NCBI GenBank assembly: GCA_030684575.1
Contig: JAUXVD010000008.1
Coordinates: 868,001 to 932,000, forward strand
Direction of reading: 5' to 3'
DNA length: 64,000 nucleotides
DNA from: Nitrospirota bacterium
Lineage (GTDB): Bacteria > Nitrospirota > Nitrospiria > Nitrospirales > Nitrospiraceae
A program made the translations under genes and the position numbers. How positions within the stretch are numbered: position 1 is the stretch's first letter; the number at the start of each line of letters is the position of its first letter. The notes under the pieces are model-generated. The model searched no databases. It was given only the letters and a program-made list of their open reading frames with translations, and had not been told where the DNA came from. Of the stretch, positions 1-8,143 are shown piece by piece.

Positions 1-2
1 TC

Positions 3-434
3 GCCGTGCAGAAAGGCAGTACCATCGGACAGGCCGGCTGGTTGCAGCCTGCCGGCCCGCGTGTAGTGGTGCTCGATTCACGTGGGGAATTAGCAGCGAT
101 TTATCGGGAAGCGGTCGTGGCGTTTGTCGGAGGCACACTTGTCCCGATCGGCGGGCACAATTTGCTGGAGCCGGCTCAATGGGCGAAGCCCGTGTTGTTC
201 GGTCCCTATACCGACCATTGTGCAGAAATTGCAGATTTTTTGATTCAGGCGGGAGGGGGACGTCGGGTTCTCCAGGCGGAGGATCTTACGAAACAGGTCG
301 TGGCTCTGTTCTCTGATGACAAGGGACGGAGGCGGATGGGCCAATCAGCGCGGCAGGTGGTTGAGCAGAACCAGGGGGCCTTGCAACGGACGTTGGAGGC
401 GATCGATCAGCTGCTGATACCGCAATGCAGGTAG
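3..434 (+). CDS. waaA: Kdo transferase WaaA/KdtA, C-terminal part (5' truncated by window edge)
   Basis: The frame is open from the window start, so this is the last 143 residues or so of a protein normally about 420 residues long. WaaA is a GT30 enzyme of the inner membrane that moves Kdo from CMP-Kdo to the lipid A precursor. The visible part carries the family hallmark GGHNLLEPA (about residues 55-63 of the fragment) preceded by FVGGTLVPI, and then FGPYTDHCAEIA, as in the C-terminal Rossmann domain of KdtA. The TAG stop lies inside a short hairpin repeat that recurs after gmhB. The next gene is lpxK, so lipid A and core genes sit together. Confidence 0.93.
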   Translation, partial: AVQKGSTIGQAGWLQPAGPRVVVLDSRGELAAIYREAVVAFVGGTLVPIGGHNLLEPAQWAKPVLFGPYTDHCAEIADFLIQAGGGRRVLQAEDLTKQVVALFSDDKGRRRMGQSARQVVEQNQGALQRTLEAIDQLLIPQCR

Positions 435-475
435 ATCGGCTGAAGGCCTTGAGTCTTCAGCCTGAACAACTGAGT
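431..475 (+). repeat. Short hairpin repeat, copy 1
   Basis: The arms GGCTGAAG (438-445) and CTTCAGCC (455-462) form an 8-bp stem. The copy begins AGGTAGAT and supplies the waaA stop codon. The same order of blocks (AGGTAGAT, GGCTGAAG, AGTCTTCAGCC, TGAAC) recurs at 3253-3304. No T tract follows, so it is not a typical intrinsic terminator. Confidence 0.7.
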
Positions 476-486
476 AGGTACGAAAA

Positions 487-1551
487 TTGTTGAATCCTGG
501 GACAAAGGTCAGATGGTGGCTGTTGTGGGCTGCAATCCCATACGGGGCCGTTGCGCGGCTGCGCGCGCTCCTGTACTACTGGGGCTGGTTTGCACAGCGA
601 AGATTACCGGTTCCCGTGGTGAGTGTCGGGAATCTCACGCTGGGTGGGACCGGCAAAACGCCGGTGGTCATTCAGCTGGTCGAATGGCTCCTGGCGCAGG
701 GGAGCAGGGTGGCGATTCTCAGCCGGGGCTATCGAAGGACCAGTACGGATCCGTATCTGCTCGTATCGAATGGCGAGCAGCTGCTGGTCGGTCCGAACGA
801 GGCAGGCGATGAGCCATTCTTGATGGCGCAACGTTGCCCCAGGGCGATCGTGGCTGTCGGCGCGGATCGCTACGAACTCGGGCGCTGGGTCTTGGATCGA
901 TTTCCGGTCGATTGTCTGATCCTCGACGATGGATTTCAGCATCTGGGGATATATCGCGACGTGAACCTCTTATTGGTCGATGCGACGGATGCAGCGGGAC
1001 TGGCGGCTCTAGTGCCGGCCGGTCGACTCCGGGAGCCGCTTCAGGCGGCCGGACGGGCGACGGCGATTGTGATCACAAGAGCGGATGCGCAGGCGCGGGT
1101 GACCGAGGTGTGCCGGCGGCTGCAGGACGTGATCGATCCGATGCCAGACCCGATCCAGGTGGTATTTCGTCCGGAGCGTCTCTGGTCGGTGGTCAGCGGC
1201 GCATCGCAGCCGCTCTCCTGGTCTAAGGGAAAGACCGCGTTGCTCTGTAGTGCGGTGGGACATGCGGGATCCTTTCGTGCGCTTGTCGAGTCGGTCGGGA
1301 TCACGGTGCTCGACGAAGTGGTATTTATCGATCACCATGCCTATACGAGACAGGACGTCGAGCAGCTTCGAGCGAGAGCGACAGAGCTTCAGGCGGAACT
1401 CGTGGTGACGACGGAGAAAGATGCCTGCAAGCTGGCTGTGTTGCTCCAACCCACCGATCCCTGGTGGGCTGTCCGATTGGCCACGGACGTGACCGTCGGG
1501 GAAGATCAACTGCGGCAGGCAGTGCTTGGAAAGCTGAAGGTCGAAGGCTGA
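487..1551 (+). CDS. lpxK: Tetraacyldisaccharide 4'-kinase LpxK
   Basis: LpxK phosphorylates the 4' position of tetraacyldisaccharide-1-phosphate to give lipid IVA at the inner face of the inner membrane. The 354-residue product is slightly long for the family (about 330). The P-loop NLTLGGTGKTP lies near residues 49-59, followed by SRGYRR (about 79-84). The motif DCLILDDGFQH and the late VTTEKDACKL also fit. The start chosen is TTG at 487, because the N-terminal hydrophobic helix with RLRALLYYWG follows at the usual distance; a weak AGG lies about 8 bases upstream. The last codons and TGA fall inside a GCTGAAG-type repeat. Confidence 0.95.
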   Translation: MLNPGTKVRWWLLWAAIPYGAVARLRALLYYWGWFAQRRLPVPVVSVGNLTLGGTGKTPVVIQLVEWLLAQGSRVAILSRGYRRTSTDPYLLVSNGEQLLVGPNEAGDEPFLMAQRCPRAIVAVGADRYELGRWVLDRFPVDCLILDDGFQHLGIYRDVNLLLVDATDAAGLAALVPAGRLREPLQAAGRATAIVITRADAQARVTEVCRRLQDVIDPMPDPIQVVFRPERLWSVVSGASQPLSWSKGKTALLCSAVGHAGSFRALVESVGITVLDEVVFIDHHAYTRQDVEQLRARATELQAELVVTTEKDACKLAVLLQPTDPWWAVRLATDVTVGEDQLRQAVLGKLKVEG

Positions 1552-1553
1552 AG
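1533..1553 (+). repeat. GCTGAAG-type repeat overlapping the lpxK stop
   Basis: GCTGAAGGTCGAAGGCT at 1533-1549 differs at only two positions from GCTGAAGACCGAAGGCT at 3264-3280. The lpxK TGA (1549-1551) lies inside it. Together with the copies at 431 and 3254, three consecutive genes end in members of one repeat family. Confidence 0.6.
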
Positions 1554-1566
1554 TTTTTGGAGGATT

Positions 1567-3258
1567 GTGGAGAAAGAACGCATTAAAAGAATTCTCGTGC
1601 GAGGACCTAATTGGCTTGGCGATGCCGTGATGTGTGAGCCGGCATTGCGTGGATTGCGGAGTCTGTTCCCGGACGCGCAAATCGCGCTGTTGGTCAAGCC
1701 GGGGGTGGCCGACTTGTTTGCCGGCCATCCAGCCTTGACGCGTGTGCTGACCTACGATACGAACGGCCGGCATGCGGGGCTCTCGGGTAAGTGGGCGCTG
1801 GCCGGTCAATTGAGACGGCAGGATTTCGATATGGCCGTATTGTTTCAGAATGCGTTTGAGGCGGCCTTTCTCTCCTTTCTGGCTGGTGTGCCTCGGCGCT
1901 ATGGCTATGCGACGGATGCACGAAGCCTGTTGCTGACCGATCCAGTCGCGGCGCCGGATCGCCGTACGCTGGTTCATCAAGTCCGTTATTATTGGGATCT
2001 CCTGAAGCCGCTGGGCCTCACAGGTGATCCCCCTGCACCGGAACTTGTCGTCTTTGCTGAGGAGGAACAGGCCATGGCGGGCCGATTCGCTCAGGGCGGC
2101 GTCACCCCCACCGATGCTGTGGTGGGGATCAATCCTGGTTCGACCTATGGCGGGGCGAAGCGCTGGTTGCCAGAACGATTTGCCGAGGTCACGGACCGGC
2201 TCTGTCATACGATTCGTCTGTCTCGTGGACAAGAGGTCAGCGTGGTCATTTTTGGCGCTAAAGGGGAAGAGCGGTTGGGCCAGGAAATTGCGGAGAATCT
2301 GTCGTCGAAAGCGTTGGTCTTGTCCGGGGCGACGACCATCCGTGAATTGATGGCGGCGGTGAAACGCTGTGAAGTGCTGGTCACGAACGACACCGGTCCT
2401 ATGCATATTGCGTCTGCGCTTCAAGTGCCGGTCGTGGCGATTTTTGGGCCGACCGATTGGCGGACCACGTCGCCGTTTGGGAGCGCCCATGCCATTGTGC
2501 GGCAACCGGTCGATTGCGCGCCGTGCCTGTTGCGTGAATGTCCCATCGACCATCGATGCATGACCAGGGTGACGGTGGACCAGGTCTATGATGAGACGAT
2601 GCAACTGATGGAGCCTGGACGAGTGGCGAGTGGCGAGCGGCAAGAGGCAGTGGCTCCTCCCCTGGCCCATAGCCCTTTGCCCCTTGCCCCCTTGGAGGGC
2701 GTGACCGTCTTTCTGGATCGAGATGGAACATTGAACTACGATCCTGGCTACCTGAGCGTTGCCGCTGAGTTGAAGTTGTTGGCAGGGGTTGGGCCGGCAT
2801 TGGCACGGTTGAAACGGGCTGGTGCGAAATTAGTGGTCGTGACGAACCAATCCGGTGTCGGTCGTGGAATCTTTAGCCTCAAGGATTTGGAAGCCATCCA
2901 TGCCAGATTGGAGGGTCTGTTGGAGCAGGAAGAGGTGGCGCTCGATGCGATCTATTTCTGTCCGCACCATCCTGACGATGGCTGCCGCTGCCGCAAACCG
3001 AATATCGGAATGGTGGAACGGGCCCAGACGGAGTTGCAACTCGATCTTCGGCGCTCCTATTTAATCGGCGATCACGCACGCGATATCCAATTGGCGAAGC
3101 GGGTAGGCGCCAAGGGGATTCTTCTGACGATCGATCTCGTAGACGCTCAGGCGCTCGATGCCCTGCAAGCAGCAGAGGCGATGCCGGATGCCGTGGCGAC
3201 GTCCATGACTGAGGCAGTTGACTGGATATTGGAAGACGCAAAGACCGTACTGAGGTAG
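1567..3258 (+). CDS. waaF-gmhB: Fusion of heptosyltransferase II (WaaF) and heptose 1,7-bisphosphate phosphatase (GmhB)
   Basis: Residues 1 to about 345 form a GT9 ADP-heptose:LPS heptosyltransferase II: LVRGPNWLGDAVMCEPALRG at the N terminus, NPGSTYGGAKRW in mid-protein and NDTGPMHIASAL near the UDP-sugar-binding site. From about residue 379 a HAD phosphatase begins with FLDRDGTLNYD (nucleophile about D384), VVTNQSGVGRG and the GmhB zinc loop CPHHPDDGCRCRKP. GmhB makes heptose-1-phosphate for ADP-heptose, so one chain carries a donor-synthesis step and a transfer step. The linker (about 347-378) is low-complexity and encoded by spacer-like DNA at 2621-2700. The GTG start follows GGAGG at 1559-1563 with short spacing. 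Both halves are usually separate proteins. Confidence 0.92.
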   Translation: MEKERIKRILVRGPNWLGDAVMCEPALRGLRSLFPDAQIALLVKPGVADLFAGHPALTRVLTYDTNGRHAGLSGKWALAGQLRRQDFDMAVLFQNAFEAAFLSFLAGVPRRYGYATDARSLLLTDPVAAPDRRTLVHQVRYYWDLLKPLGLTGDPPAPELVVFAEEEQAMAGRFAQGGVTPTDAVVGINPGSTYGGAKRWLPERFAEVTDRLCHTIRLSRGQEVSVVIFGAKGEERLGQEIAENLSSKALVLSGATTIRELMAAVKRCEVLVTNDTGPMHIASALQVPVVAIFGPTDWRTTSPFGSAHAIVRQPVDCAPCLLRECPIDHRCMTRVTVDQVYDETMQLMEPGRVASGERQEAVAPPLAHSPLPLAPLEGVTVFLDRDGTLNYDPGYLSVAAELKLLAGVGPALARLKRAGAKLVVVTNQSGVGRGIFSLKDLEAIHARLEGLLEQEEVALDAIYFCPHHPDDGCRCRKPNIGMVERAQTELQLDLRRSYLIGDHARDIQLAKRVGAKGILLTIDLVDAQALDALQAAEAMPDAVATSMTEAVDWILEDAKTVLR

Positions 3259-3307
3259 ATAGGCTGAAGACCGAAGGCTCTTAGTCTTCAGCCGTTAGCC
3301 TGAACCC
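3254..3307 (+). repeat. Short hairpin repeat, copy 2
   Basis: A perfect 10-bp stem is formed by GGCTGAAGAC (3262-3271) and GTCTTCAGCC (3284-3293), with a 12-base loop. It begins with the AGGTAGAT block that provides the gmhB stop and ends TGAAC, as in copy 1, but has two extra 7-8 base blocks. There is no T tract. Confidence 0.75.
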
Positions 3308-3315
3308 CTACTCTT

Positions 3316-4356
3316 ATGCCAGACTATCGTAATATCCTGTTGATTAAGCCAAGCTCATTGGGCGACATCGTACATGCGATGCCGACCTGTGCGGCCATCC
3401 GCAAGGCCTACCCCAAGGCTCGTCTGACTTGGCTGGTGAAGCGACAATGGGCCGGTCTCGTCGAGCGGATCGACGGGGTGGATCGAGTCTGGTCGGTGGA
3501 ACCCACGCTACAAGGGTGGCTTTCCCAGGTGGCCCCTCTTCGTGCCGAGCGGTTTGATCTCGTCGTGGATCTGCAGGGTCTTTTTCGGAGCGCGGCCATC
3601 GGGTGGCTTAGCGGATCTCCTCTGCGCCTGGGATTCGCCAATGGGCGGGAGGGGAGTCCCTTGTTCTATTCGGAGCGCGTGACCGTCCCGCAAGCAGACA
3701 TGCATGCAGTTGATCGCTACCTGCTTGTGGCCAAGGCCCTGGGAGCGGTGGGATCCGGTACGCCGGAGTTCCGGTTTCGTATCCCGCAAACCGATGAAGA
3801 TGAGGTCGATCGCCTGTTGAGCCGATCCGGTGTGATGCCTGGAGTGAGTTGGGTGGCAATGAATGTTTCCGCTCGATGGCGGACCAAGCGGTGGCCAGCT
3901 GCCTCATTTGCCGAAGTTGCTGATCGGCTGCAGCAAGAAGGGTGCGGAACGGTGGTGATGATCGGTGGCCCTGACGAACGAGCAGATATTGCAGCGGTGA
4001 AGGGTGAGATGAAGACCCCCGCCATCGATTTGGCCGGAGCGACAACCGTGGGGTTGCTGCCGGCACTTTTGAGCAGGGCATCAATGCTGATTACAAACGA
4101 TTCAGGCCCCATGCATATCGCGGCGGCGGTCGGGACGCCGGTAGTGGCTCTGTTCGGGCCGACGAGTGAAGTCCTGACCGGTCCCTACGGGGTTGGACAT
4201 CGCGTATTGGCCAGCGGGATATCCTGCCGCCCCTGCCTGAGCCGGACCTGTGAGAACCCGGTTCAGTTGGAATGTCTCACTCGTATTACTCCTGCGCAGG
4301 TCTTCGCCTCGGCGCAAGACCTGTTGGCACTTCATTCGGTGCAGGAACATCCATGA
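3316..4356 (+). CDS. waaC: ADP-heptose:LPS heptosyltransferase I (WaaC-like)
   Basis: This GT9 glycosyltransferase is predicted to add the first heptose to Kdo2-lipid A at the cytoplasmic face of the inner membrane. The N terminus has ILLIKPSSLGDIVHAMPTC, typical of WaaC. The C-terminal domain has NDSGPMHIAAAVGTPVVALFGPT (about residues 259-281). Length 346 is normal for the family. It follows the waaF-gmhB fusion after a 57-bp repeat-containing spacer, and its TGA overlaps the ATG of the next gene by ATGA, so the two are probably translationally coupled. WaaC rather than WaaF or WaaQ is chosen from the N-terminal wording and the position in a core cluster. Confidence 0.88.
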   Translation: MPDYRNILLIKPSSLGDIVHAMPTCAAIRKAYPKARLTWLVKRQWAGLVERIDGVDRVWSVEPTLQGWLSQVAPLRAERFDLVVDLQGLFRSAAIGWLSGSPLRLGFANGREGSPLFYSERVTVPQADMHAVDRYLLVAKALGAVGSGTPEFRFRIPQTDEDEVDRLLSRSGVMPGVSWVAMNVSARWRTKRWPAASFAEVADRLQQEGCGTVVMIGGPDERADIAAVKGEMKTPAIDLAGATTVGLLPALLSRASMLITNDSGPMHIAAAVGTPVVALFGPTSEVLTGPYGVGHRVLASGISCRPCLSRTCENPVQLECLTRITPAQVFASAQDLLALHSVQEHP

Positions 4357-5465
4357 AAATTTTCATTTCTGAATCCAGCACCGCCGTTGGGGGACAGGAG
4401 CTTGCTGTTCTGCTCCATGCGGAGGGGTTGATCAAGCGAGGGCATGAGCTCCAATTGATCCTTGAGCCTGGGAGTCCCATCTACGCGATGGCCTTGGCGA
4501 AGGGGCTGCCGGTCCGGCAGGTCCCGATGAAGCGGTCGCAATATCCCTCCGCCATCCGTACGTTCAGGCGCATGTTTCAGTCTGAGCAGCCGGCAATACT
4601 CCAAGTCAACAGCTCGCGGGACAGTTGGATTGGAAGTATCGCCGCCAAGCTCGTGAGCGTGAGGCCGAAAGTCATTCGTATTCGCCACATCTCCACCCCG
4701 CTGAACAGGAATCTGACGACGCGTCTACTCTATCGCTGGTTGGTCGATATGGTGGTTGTGACGGGAGGGGAACGGACCAGGCGAGGGCTCATCGATCGAG
4801 ACGGGCTGGCCGCCGATCGGGTCGCCGCTTTTCCGATCGGTCTCGATGTGGCACATTTTCATCCTGCCCCGGCCGATCCCGACCTCCGGCCGGAATTGGG
4901 TCTGCCCAATGAGCAGCTCCTGGTCGGCTTGATTTCGTACCTGAGAACGTACAAAGGGCATGAATATTTTATCGAAGCGGCCAGGCAGATCGCGGCGAAG
5001 CGCGATGACGTCACGTTCATCATTGTGGGGGAAGGTCCGGAAGAGCAGCCGATTCGCAAGCTTATTGAGCAGCTCGGCCTGACCTCACGGATCAGAATGC
5101 TGGGATTCCGCGACGATTTGTTGAACGTGTTTCGCTCGCTGGACGTCTTTGTCATCCCGTCAGTGGAAGGGGATACCATTCCTCAAGTGCTCATGCAGGC
5201 GCTGGCGATGGGGCTACCAGTGGTTTCAACGACAGTCGGTTCGATTCCTGACGTCGTCATTGAGGGGGAGACCGGGTTTGTCGTTCCTCCGCGCGATGCA
5301 CCGGCGCTCGCCGATCGCACGCAGGTCTTACTGGCCGATGCTTTGCTTCGAGCCCGTATGGGAGTGAAAGGCCGGACATTGGTCGAGCAATCGTATTCGA
5401 TCGACAAAATGCTGGACCGGATGGAAACGGTGTATCGCGGCCTGGCGCAGTCCCGGCAGGCCTAG
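4353..5465 (+). CDS. GT4 family glycosyltransferase (LPS core)
   Basis: A GT-B-fold retaining glycosyltransferase of family GT4, predicted cytoplasmic or peripheral at the inner membrane. Start at 4353 is chosen because ATGA overlaps the waaC stop and the protein then begins MKIFISESSTAVGGQELAV, the usual first strand and glycine-rich loop. An upstream ATG at 4272 would overlap waaC by 85 bases. The C-terminal domain shows GLISYLRTYKGHEYFIEAA and the nucleotide-sugar motif around PSVEGDTIPQVLMQALAMG. Donor and acceptor cannot be read from sequence; its place right after waaC suggests outer-core extension. Confidence 0.85.
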   Translation: MKIFISESSTAVGGQELAVLLHAEGLIKRGHELQLILEPGSPIYAMALAKGLPVRQVPMKRSQYPSAIRTFRRMFQSEQPAILQVNSSRDSWIGSIAAKLVSVRPKVIRIRHISTPLNRNLTTRLLYRWLVDMVVVTGGERTRRGLIDRDGLAADRVAAFPIGLDVAHFHPAPADPDLRPELGLPNEQLLVGLISYLRTYKGHEYFIEAARQIAAKRDDVTFIIVGEGPEEQPIRKLIEQLGLTSRIRMLGFRDDLLNVFRSLDVFVIPSVEGDTIPQVLMQALAMGLPVVSTTVGSIPDVVIEGETGFVVPPRDAPALADRTQVLLADALLRARMGVKGRTLVEQSYSIDKMLDRMETVYRGLAQSRQA

Positions 5466-5466
5466 C

Positions 5467-6240
5467 ATGATGAAGCTCTCGGTCTATGTCATTGCGTACA
5501 ACGACGAGCCCAATATGCGGGCTTGCCTGGAGTCTGTGGCAGGCTGGGGCGATGAGTTGATCGTCGTGGATTCTCACAGTACCGATCAGACCGCGGTGAT
5601 CAGTCGTGAGTTCACGGACAAGGTTTATCAAGTCGATTTCACAGGGTTCGGCGATCTGCGCAATCAAGCCGTCGCCCATACGACCCATGAGTGGGTGTTC
5701 AGTCTGGATAGCGATGAGCGGATGACGCCTGAGCTCAAGGAAGAGATCCGGCTGTTGCTCGACCGCGGGCCGGAGGCGGATGCCTACTTTGTCCCACGAA
5801 AGAATTATTTTCTTGGCCGGTGGATTAAACATTGTGGCTGGTATCCGGACTATCGGCAACCGCAGCTGTTTCGAAAGGCACGGTTCCGGTATCGCGAAGA
5901 GCTGGTTCATGAAAGTTTCGATTGTGAGGGGCCGGTCGGACATCTCACGCACCCCGCCTTGCAGTATCCCTTCCGCGACATCGATCATTATGTGGCGAAA
6001 CAGGATCGCTATTCGGATTTGATGGCCCGTCGCATGGTGGAGCGGGGGAAGCGGTTTTCTTCTCATCAGCTGATCACCCATCCACTCGGAGCGTTTCTCA
6101 AGATGTATGTGCAGCGTGTGGGTTTTCTCGACGGGATGCCCGGCTTGATTCTTTCCGGACTCTATGCCTATTACACCTTCATGAAGTATGCGAAATTCTG
6201 GGAGTTGGATCGAGACCGTGATGTGGCGGTGAAGCCATAA
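5467..6240 (+). CDS. GT2 glycosyltransferase, WaaE/KdtX-like
   Basis: A 257-residue inverting GT-A enzyme. It begins LSVYVIAYNDEPNMRACLES, has VDSHSTDQT for nucleotide binding and the metal-binding SLDSDE near residues 79-84. Overall pattern and length match the WaaE/KdtX-type core glucosyltransferases, with the C-terminal region HYVAKQDRYSDLMARRMVERG followed by an aromatic tail. It starts one base after the TAG of the previous gene and is probably co-translated. A second member of the same type lies at 8140. The WaaE-like role (a hexose added to an inner-core heptose) is inference from family and neighbourhood. Confidence 0.82.
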   Translation: MMKLSVYVIAYNDEPNMRACLESVAGWGDELIVVDSHSTDQTAVISREFTDKVYQVDFTGFGDLRNQAVAHTTHEWVFSLDSDERMTPELKEEIRLLLDRGPEADAYFVPRKNYFLGRWIKHCGWYPDYRQPQLFRKARFRYREELVHESFDCEGPVGHLTHPALQYPFRDIDHYVAKQDRYSDLMARRMVERGKRFSSHQLITHPLGAFLKMYVQRVGFLDGMPGLILSGLYAYYTFMKYAKFWELDRDRDVAVKP

Positions 6241-6265
6241 GGCTAGCGGTAGAGAGACAGGCGCG

Positions 6266-7111
6266 ATGAAGGTCAGTGGATTTACATTCGTGCGGAACGT
6301 GGTCAAGTACGACTATCCGGTCGTGGAGTCCATCCGTTCAGTCCTGCCCGTCGTCGACGAGTTCATTGTGAACGTCGGGCGGTGCGAGGATGGCACGCTG
6401 GAGCTGATTCGCTCGATTGATGACCCCAAGATCAAAATCGTGGAGTCAGTCTGGGACGAGACGCTGCGAAAAGATGGCCTGATCTATGCGCAACAGACCA
6501 ATATTGCGTTGTCACATTGTACCGGGGATTGGGCGTTCTACATTCAAGCTGACGAGGTCGTCCATGAGGACGACTTGCCTGCTATCCAAGAGGCGATGCG
6601 CCGTCATCTCGGCAATCCCAATGTGAAAGGGCTCTTGTTCCGGTATCTGCATTTCATTGCGGACTATTGGACGACGAACCCCTGGTTCTATCACAAGGCC
6701 GTGCGGATCATTCGGAACAACAGTGAGGTCGAATCGTGCGGCGATGCGGTGGGGTTCCATCTCAAGTCGACACAGCAGTATCTCCAGAGCGGACCGAAGG
6801 AATGGATTGCCCCATCGGGCGGGCGCGTTTTTCACTATGGGTGGGTGAAGGACCCTCAAACGATGACGGAGAAAAAACGGGAGCAAGTGGCGGTCTATCA
6901 TGGTGGCCAGGTTCCTGCCGCAGAGGCCAAGCAGTTAACGCATGACAGCTTTCAGTTCGAGGACTATGCCATGTTGAAGGAATTCGCTGGGAGCCACCCG
7001 CTCGTCATGCGGGCACGTATTGGGGCAGCCAAGCGTTGGGCGCCGAGGCGGAGCCGGTGGCTGAACTGGAATTTCTATCGGGAAGTCGCTCGCCGGGGGT
7101 TCCGTGGATAA
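6266..7111 (+). CDS. GT2-like glycosyltransferase
   Basis: A GT-A-like protein of 281 residues starting VSGFTFVRNVVKYDYPVVESIRS, with DEFIVNVGRCEDGT in place of the usual VDDGSTD. AFYIQADEVVHEDD supplies the acidic metal site. This variant GT2 group (bounded by FVRN at the front and a REVARRG tail) is seen in LPS and capsule clusters, but its substrates are not defined. It lies 25 bases after the preceding gene and 6 before the next, consistent with one transcript. Confidence 0.75.
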   Translation: MKVSGFTFVRNVVKYDYPVVESIRSVLPVVDEFIVNVGRCEDGTLELIRSIDDPKIKIVESVWDETLRKDGLIYAQQTNIALSHCTGDWAFYIQADEVVHEDDLPAIQEAMRRHLGNPNVKGLLFRYLHFIADYWTTNPWFYHKAVRIIRNNSEVESCGDAVGFHLKSTQQYLQSGPKEWIAPSGGRVFHYGWVKDPQTMTEKKREQVAVYHGGQVPAAEAKQLTHDSFQFEDYAMLKEFAGSHPLVMRARIGAAKRWAPRRSRWLNWNFYREVARRGFRG

Positions 7112-7117
7112 TAAAAA

Positions 7118-8143
7118 ATGGCGGGCGAGTCTTCAGACATGCTGAGTATCATTGTCGCGATTCATAATCAGCTCGGGCATAATCAGCTTTTTCTCGAAGG
7201 AATTAGCCGGTATACGACTGGTCCGTACGAAGTAATCGTCATCGACAATCATTCGACGGACGGCTCGGCGGAGTTCTTCGAGGAGAACGGATGCCGGGTG
7301 ATCCGCAACGATAGAAACCTCTGCTACCCCGAATCGATGAACCTTGGTTCCAGCTTGGCGAGAGGAGAGTTCCTCTGTCACATCAACAACGATTTGTACG
7401 TTGCGCCAAACTGGAATGGTTTTTTGATCGAGGCGATGGAGCGACATGGTTTGGATGCCGTGTCTCCGCTGGGGCTGGAAATGATGCCGACTGCCGCCTT
7501 GACTGATTGGATGCAGGGCCGATGGGCGGCGATCGGACAAGGGCGGCTTTCTAGTGGGAAAGGCATCGAGCAGTTGCGAACGATGATTCAGGCAATGTAC
7601 GGCGATTGGGAGCGCTATTGCGGAGAAGCCCATCGGGCGTTTGCGGGCACGATGTTCGAGGGGATTGTCGGGTCCTGTGTGATGATCAGACGCTCCGCTT
7701 ACGACGCACTCGGCGGTTTGGACGAACGGATTCAAGCCGCGGATTGGGACTTGTACTACACCCTGCGACAGCGCGAGCAGACCGATGGTGATATGAAGCG
7801 ATGTATGGTGGTGGGAGATTCGTTTGTGCATCACTTTATCCGGGCAACCATGAAGAGTAAGCGGGAGCCCTTTGCCTGCACTCACGAGCGATGGACGATC
7901 GACCGGAAGTGGAGCCAGGCAGAACAGTCCGAGTTGTGGTGTAAGCCGGCGGAGTTTTTATCTGTATCTCTTGGTGAGCGGCTTGTCCGCCGTGTGGTGA
8001 AACCTGTGAAGAAGTTGGTGCAGGAACTGGATCGAGCCACAGCCTGGCGCCGGCACTGGAGCCATCCCGATCGAGTTGTCGGTCAGTACCGCAAACAATT
8101 TGAACTGGCGGCCAGAGTATTGTCCGCTCGAGCGCCGTCATGA
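7118..8143 (+). CDS. GT2 family glycosyltransferase
   Basis: The GT-A domain begins MLSIIVAIHNQLGHNQLFLEG, followed by VIDNHSTDGSAEFFE and the metal site HINNDLYVAPNW (NND in place of DxD, as in rhamnosyl/galactofuranosyl-type GT2 proteins). GSCVMIRRSAYDALGGLDER and the later WDLYYTLRQRE give the acceptor-side motif. The start may be 7118 or the internal ATG at 7139, which directly precedes the first strand. The TGA overlaps the next ATG by four bases. The sugar specificity is unknown. Confidence 0.8.
   Translation: MAGESSDMLSIIVAIHNQLGHNQLFLEGISRYTTGPYEVIVIDNHSTDGSAEFFEENGCRVIRNDRNLCYPESMNLGSSLARGEFLCHINNDLYVAPNWNGFLIEAMERHGLDAVSPLGLEMMPTAALTDWMQGRWAAIGQGRLSSGKGIEQLRTMIQAMYGDWERYCGEAHRAFAGTMFEGIVGSCVMIRRSAYDALGGLDERIQAADWDLYYTLRQREQTDGDMKRCMVVGDSFVHHFIRATMKSKREPFACTHERWTIDRKWSQAEQSELWCKPAEFLSVSLGERLVRRVVKPVKKLVQELDRATAWRRHWSHPDRVVGQYRKQFELAARVLSARAPS

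Noticed and set aside
438-462. Hairpin after waaA as an intrinsic terminator
   Set aside because: Good stem but no T run, and lpxK follows after a short gap; the same hairpin recurs after gmhB before waaC. Better explained as a repeat.
1009-2670. 553-codon open frame on the minus strand
   Set aside because: Lies opposite lpxK and waaF-gmhB, both with clear motifs; its translation is rich in Arg, His and Gln without any domain, as expected for an antisense shadow in GC-rich DNA.
5257-6306. 349-codon minus-strand frame
   Set aside because: Antisense to a GT4 and a GT2 gene with intact motifs; no family features.
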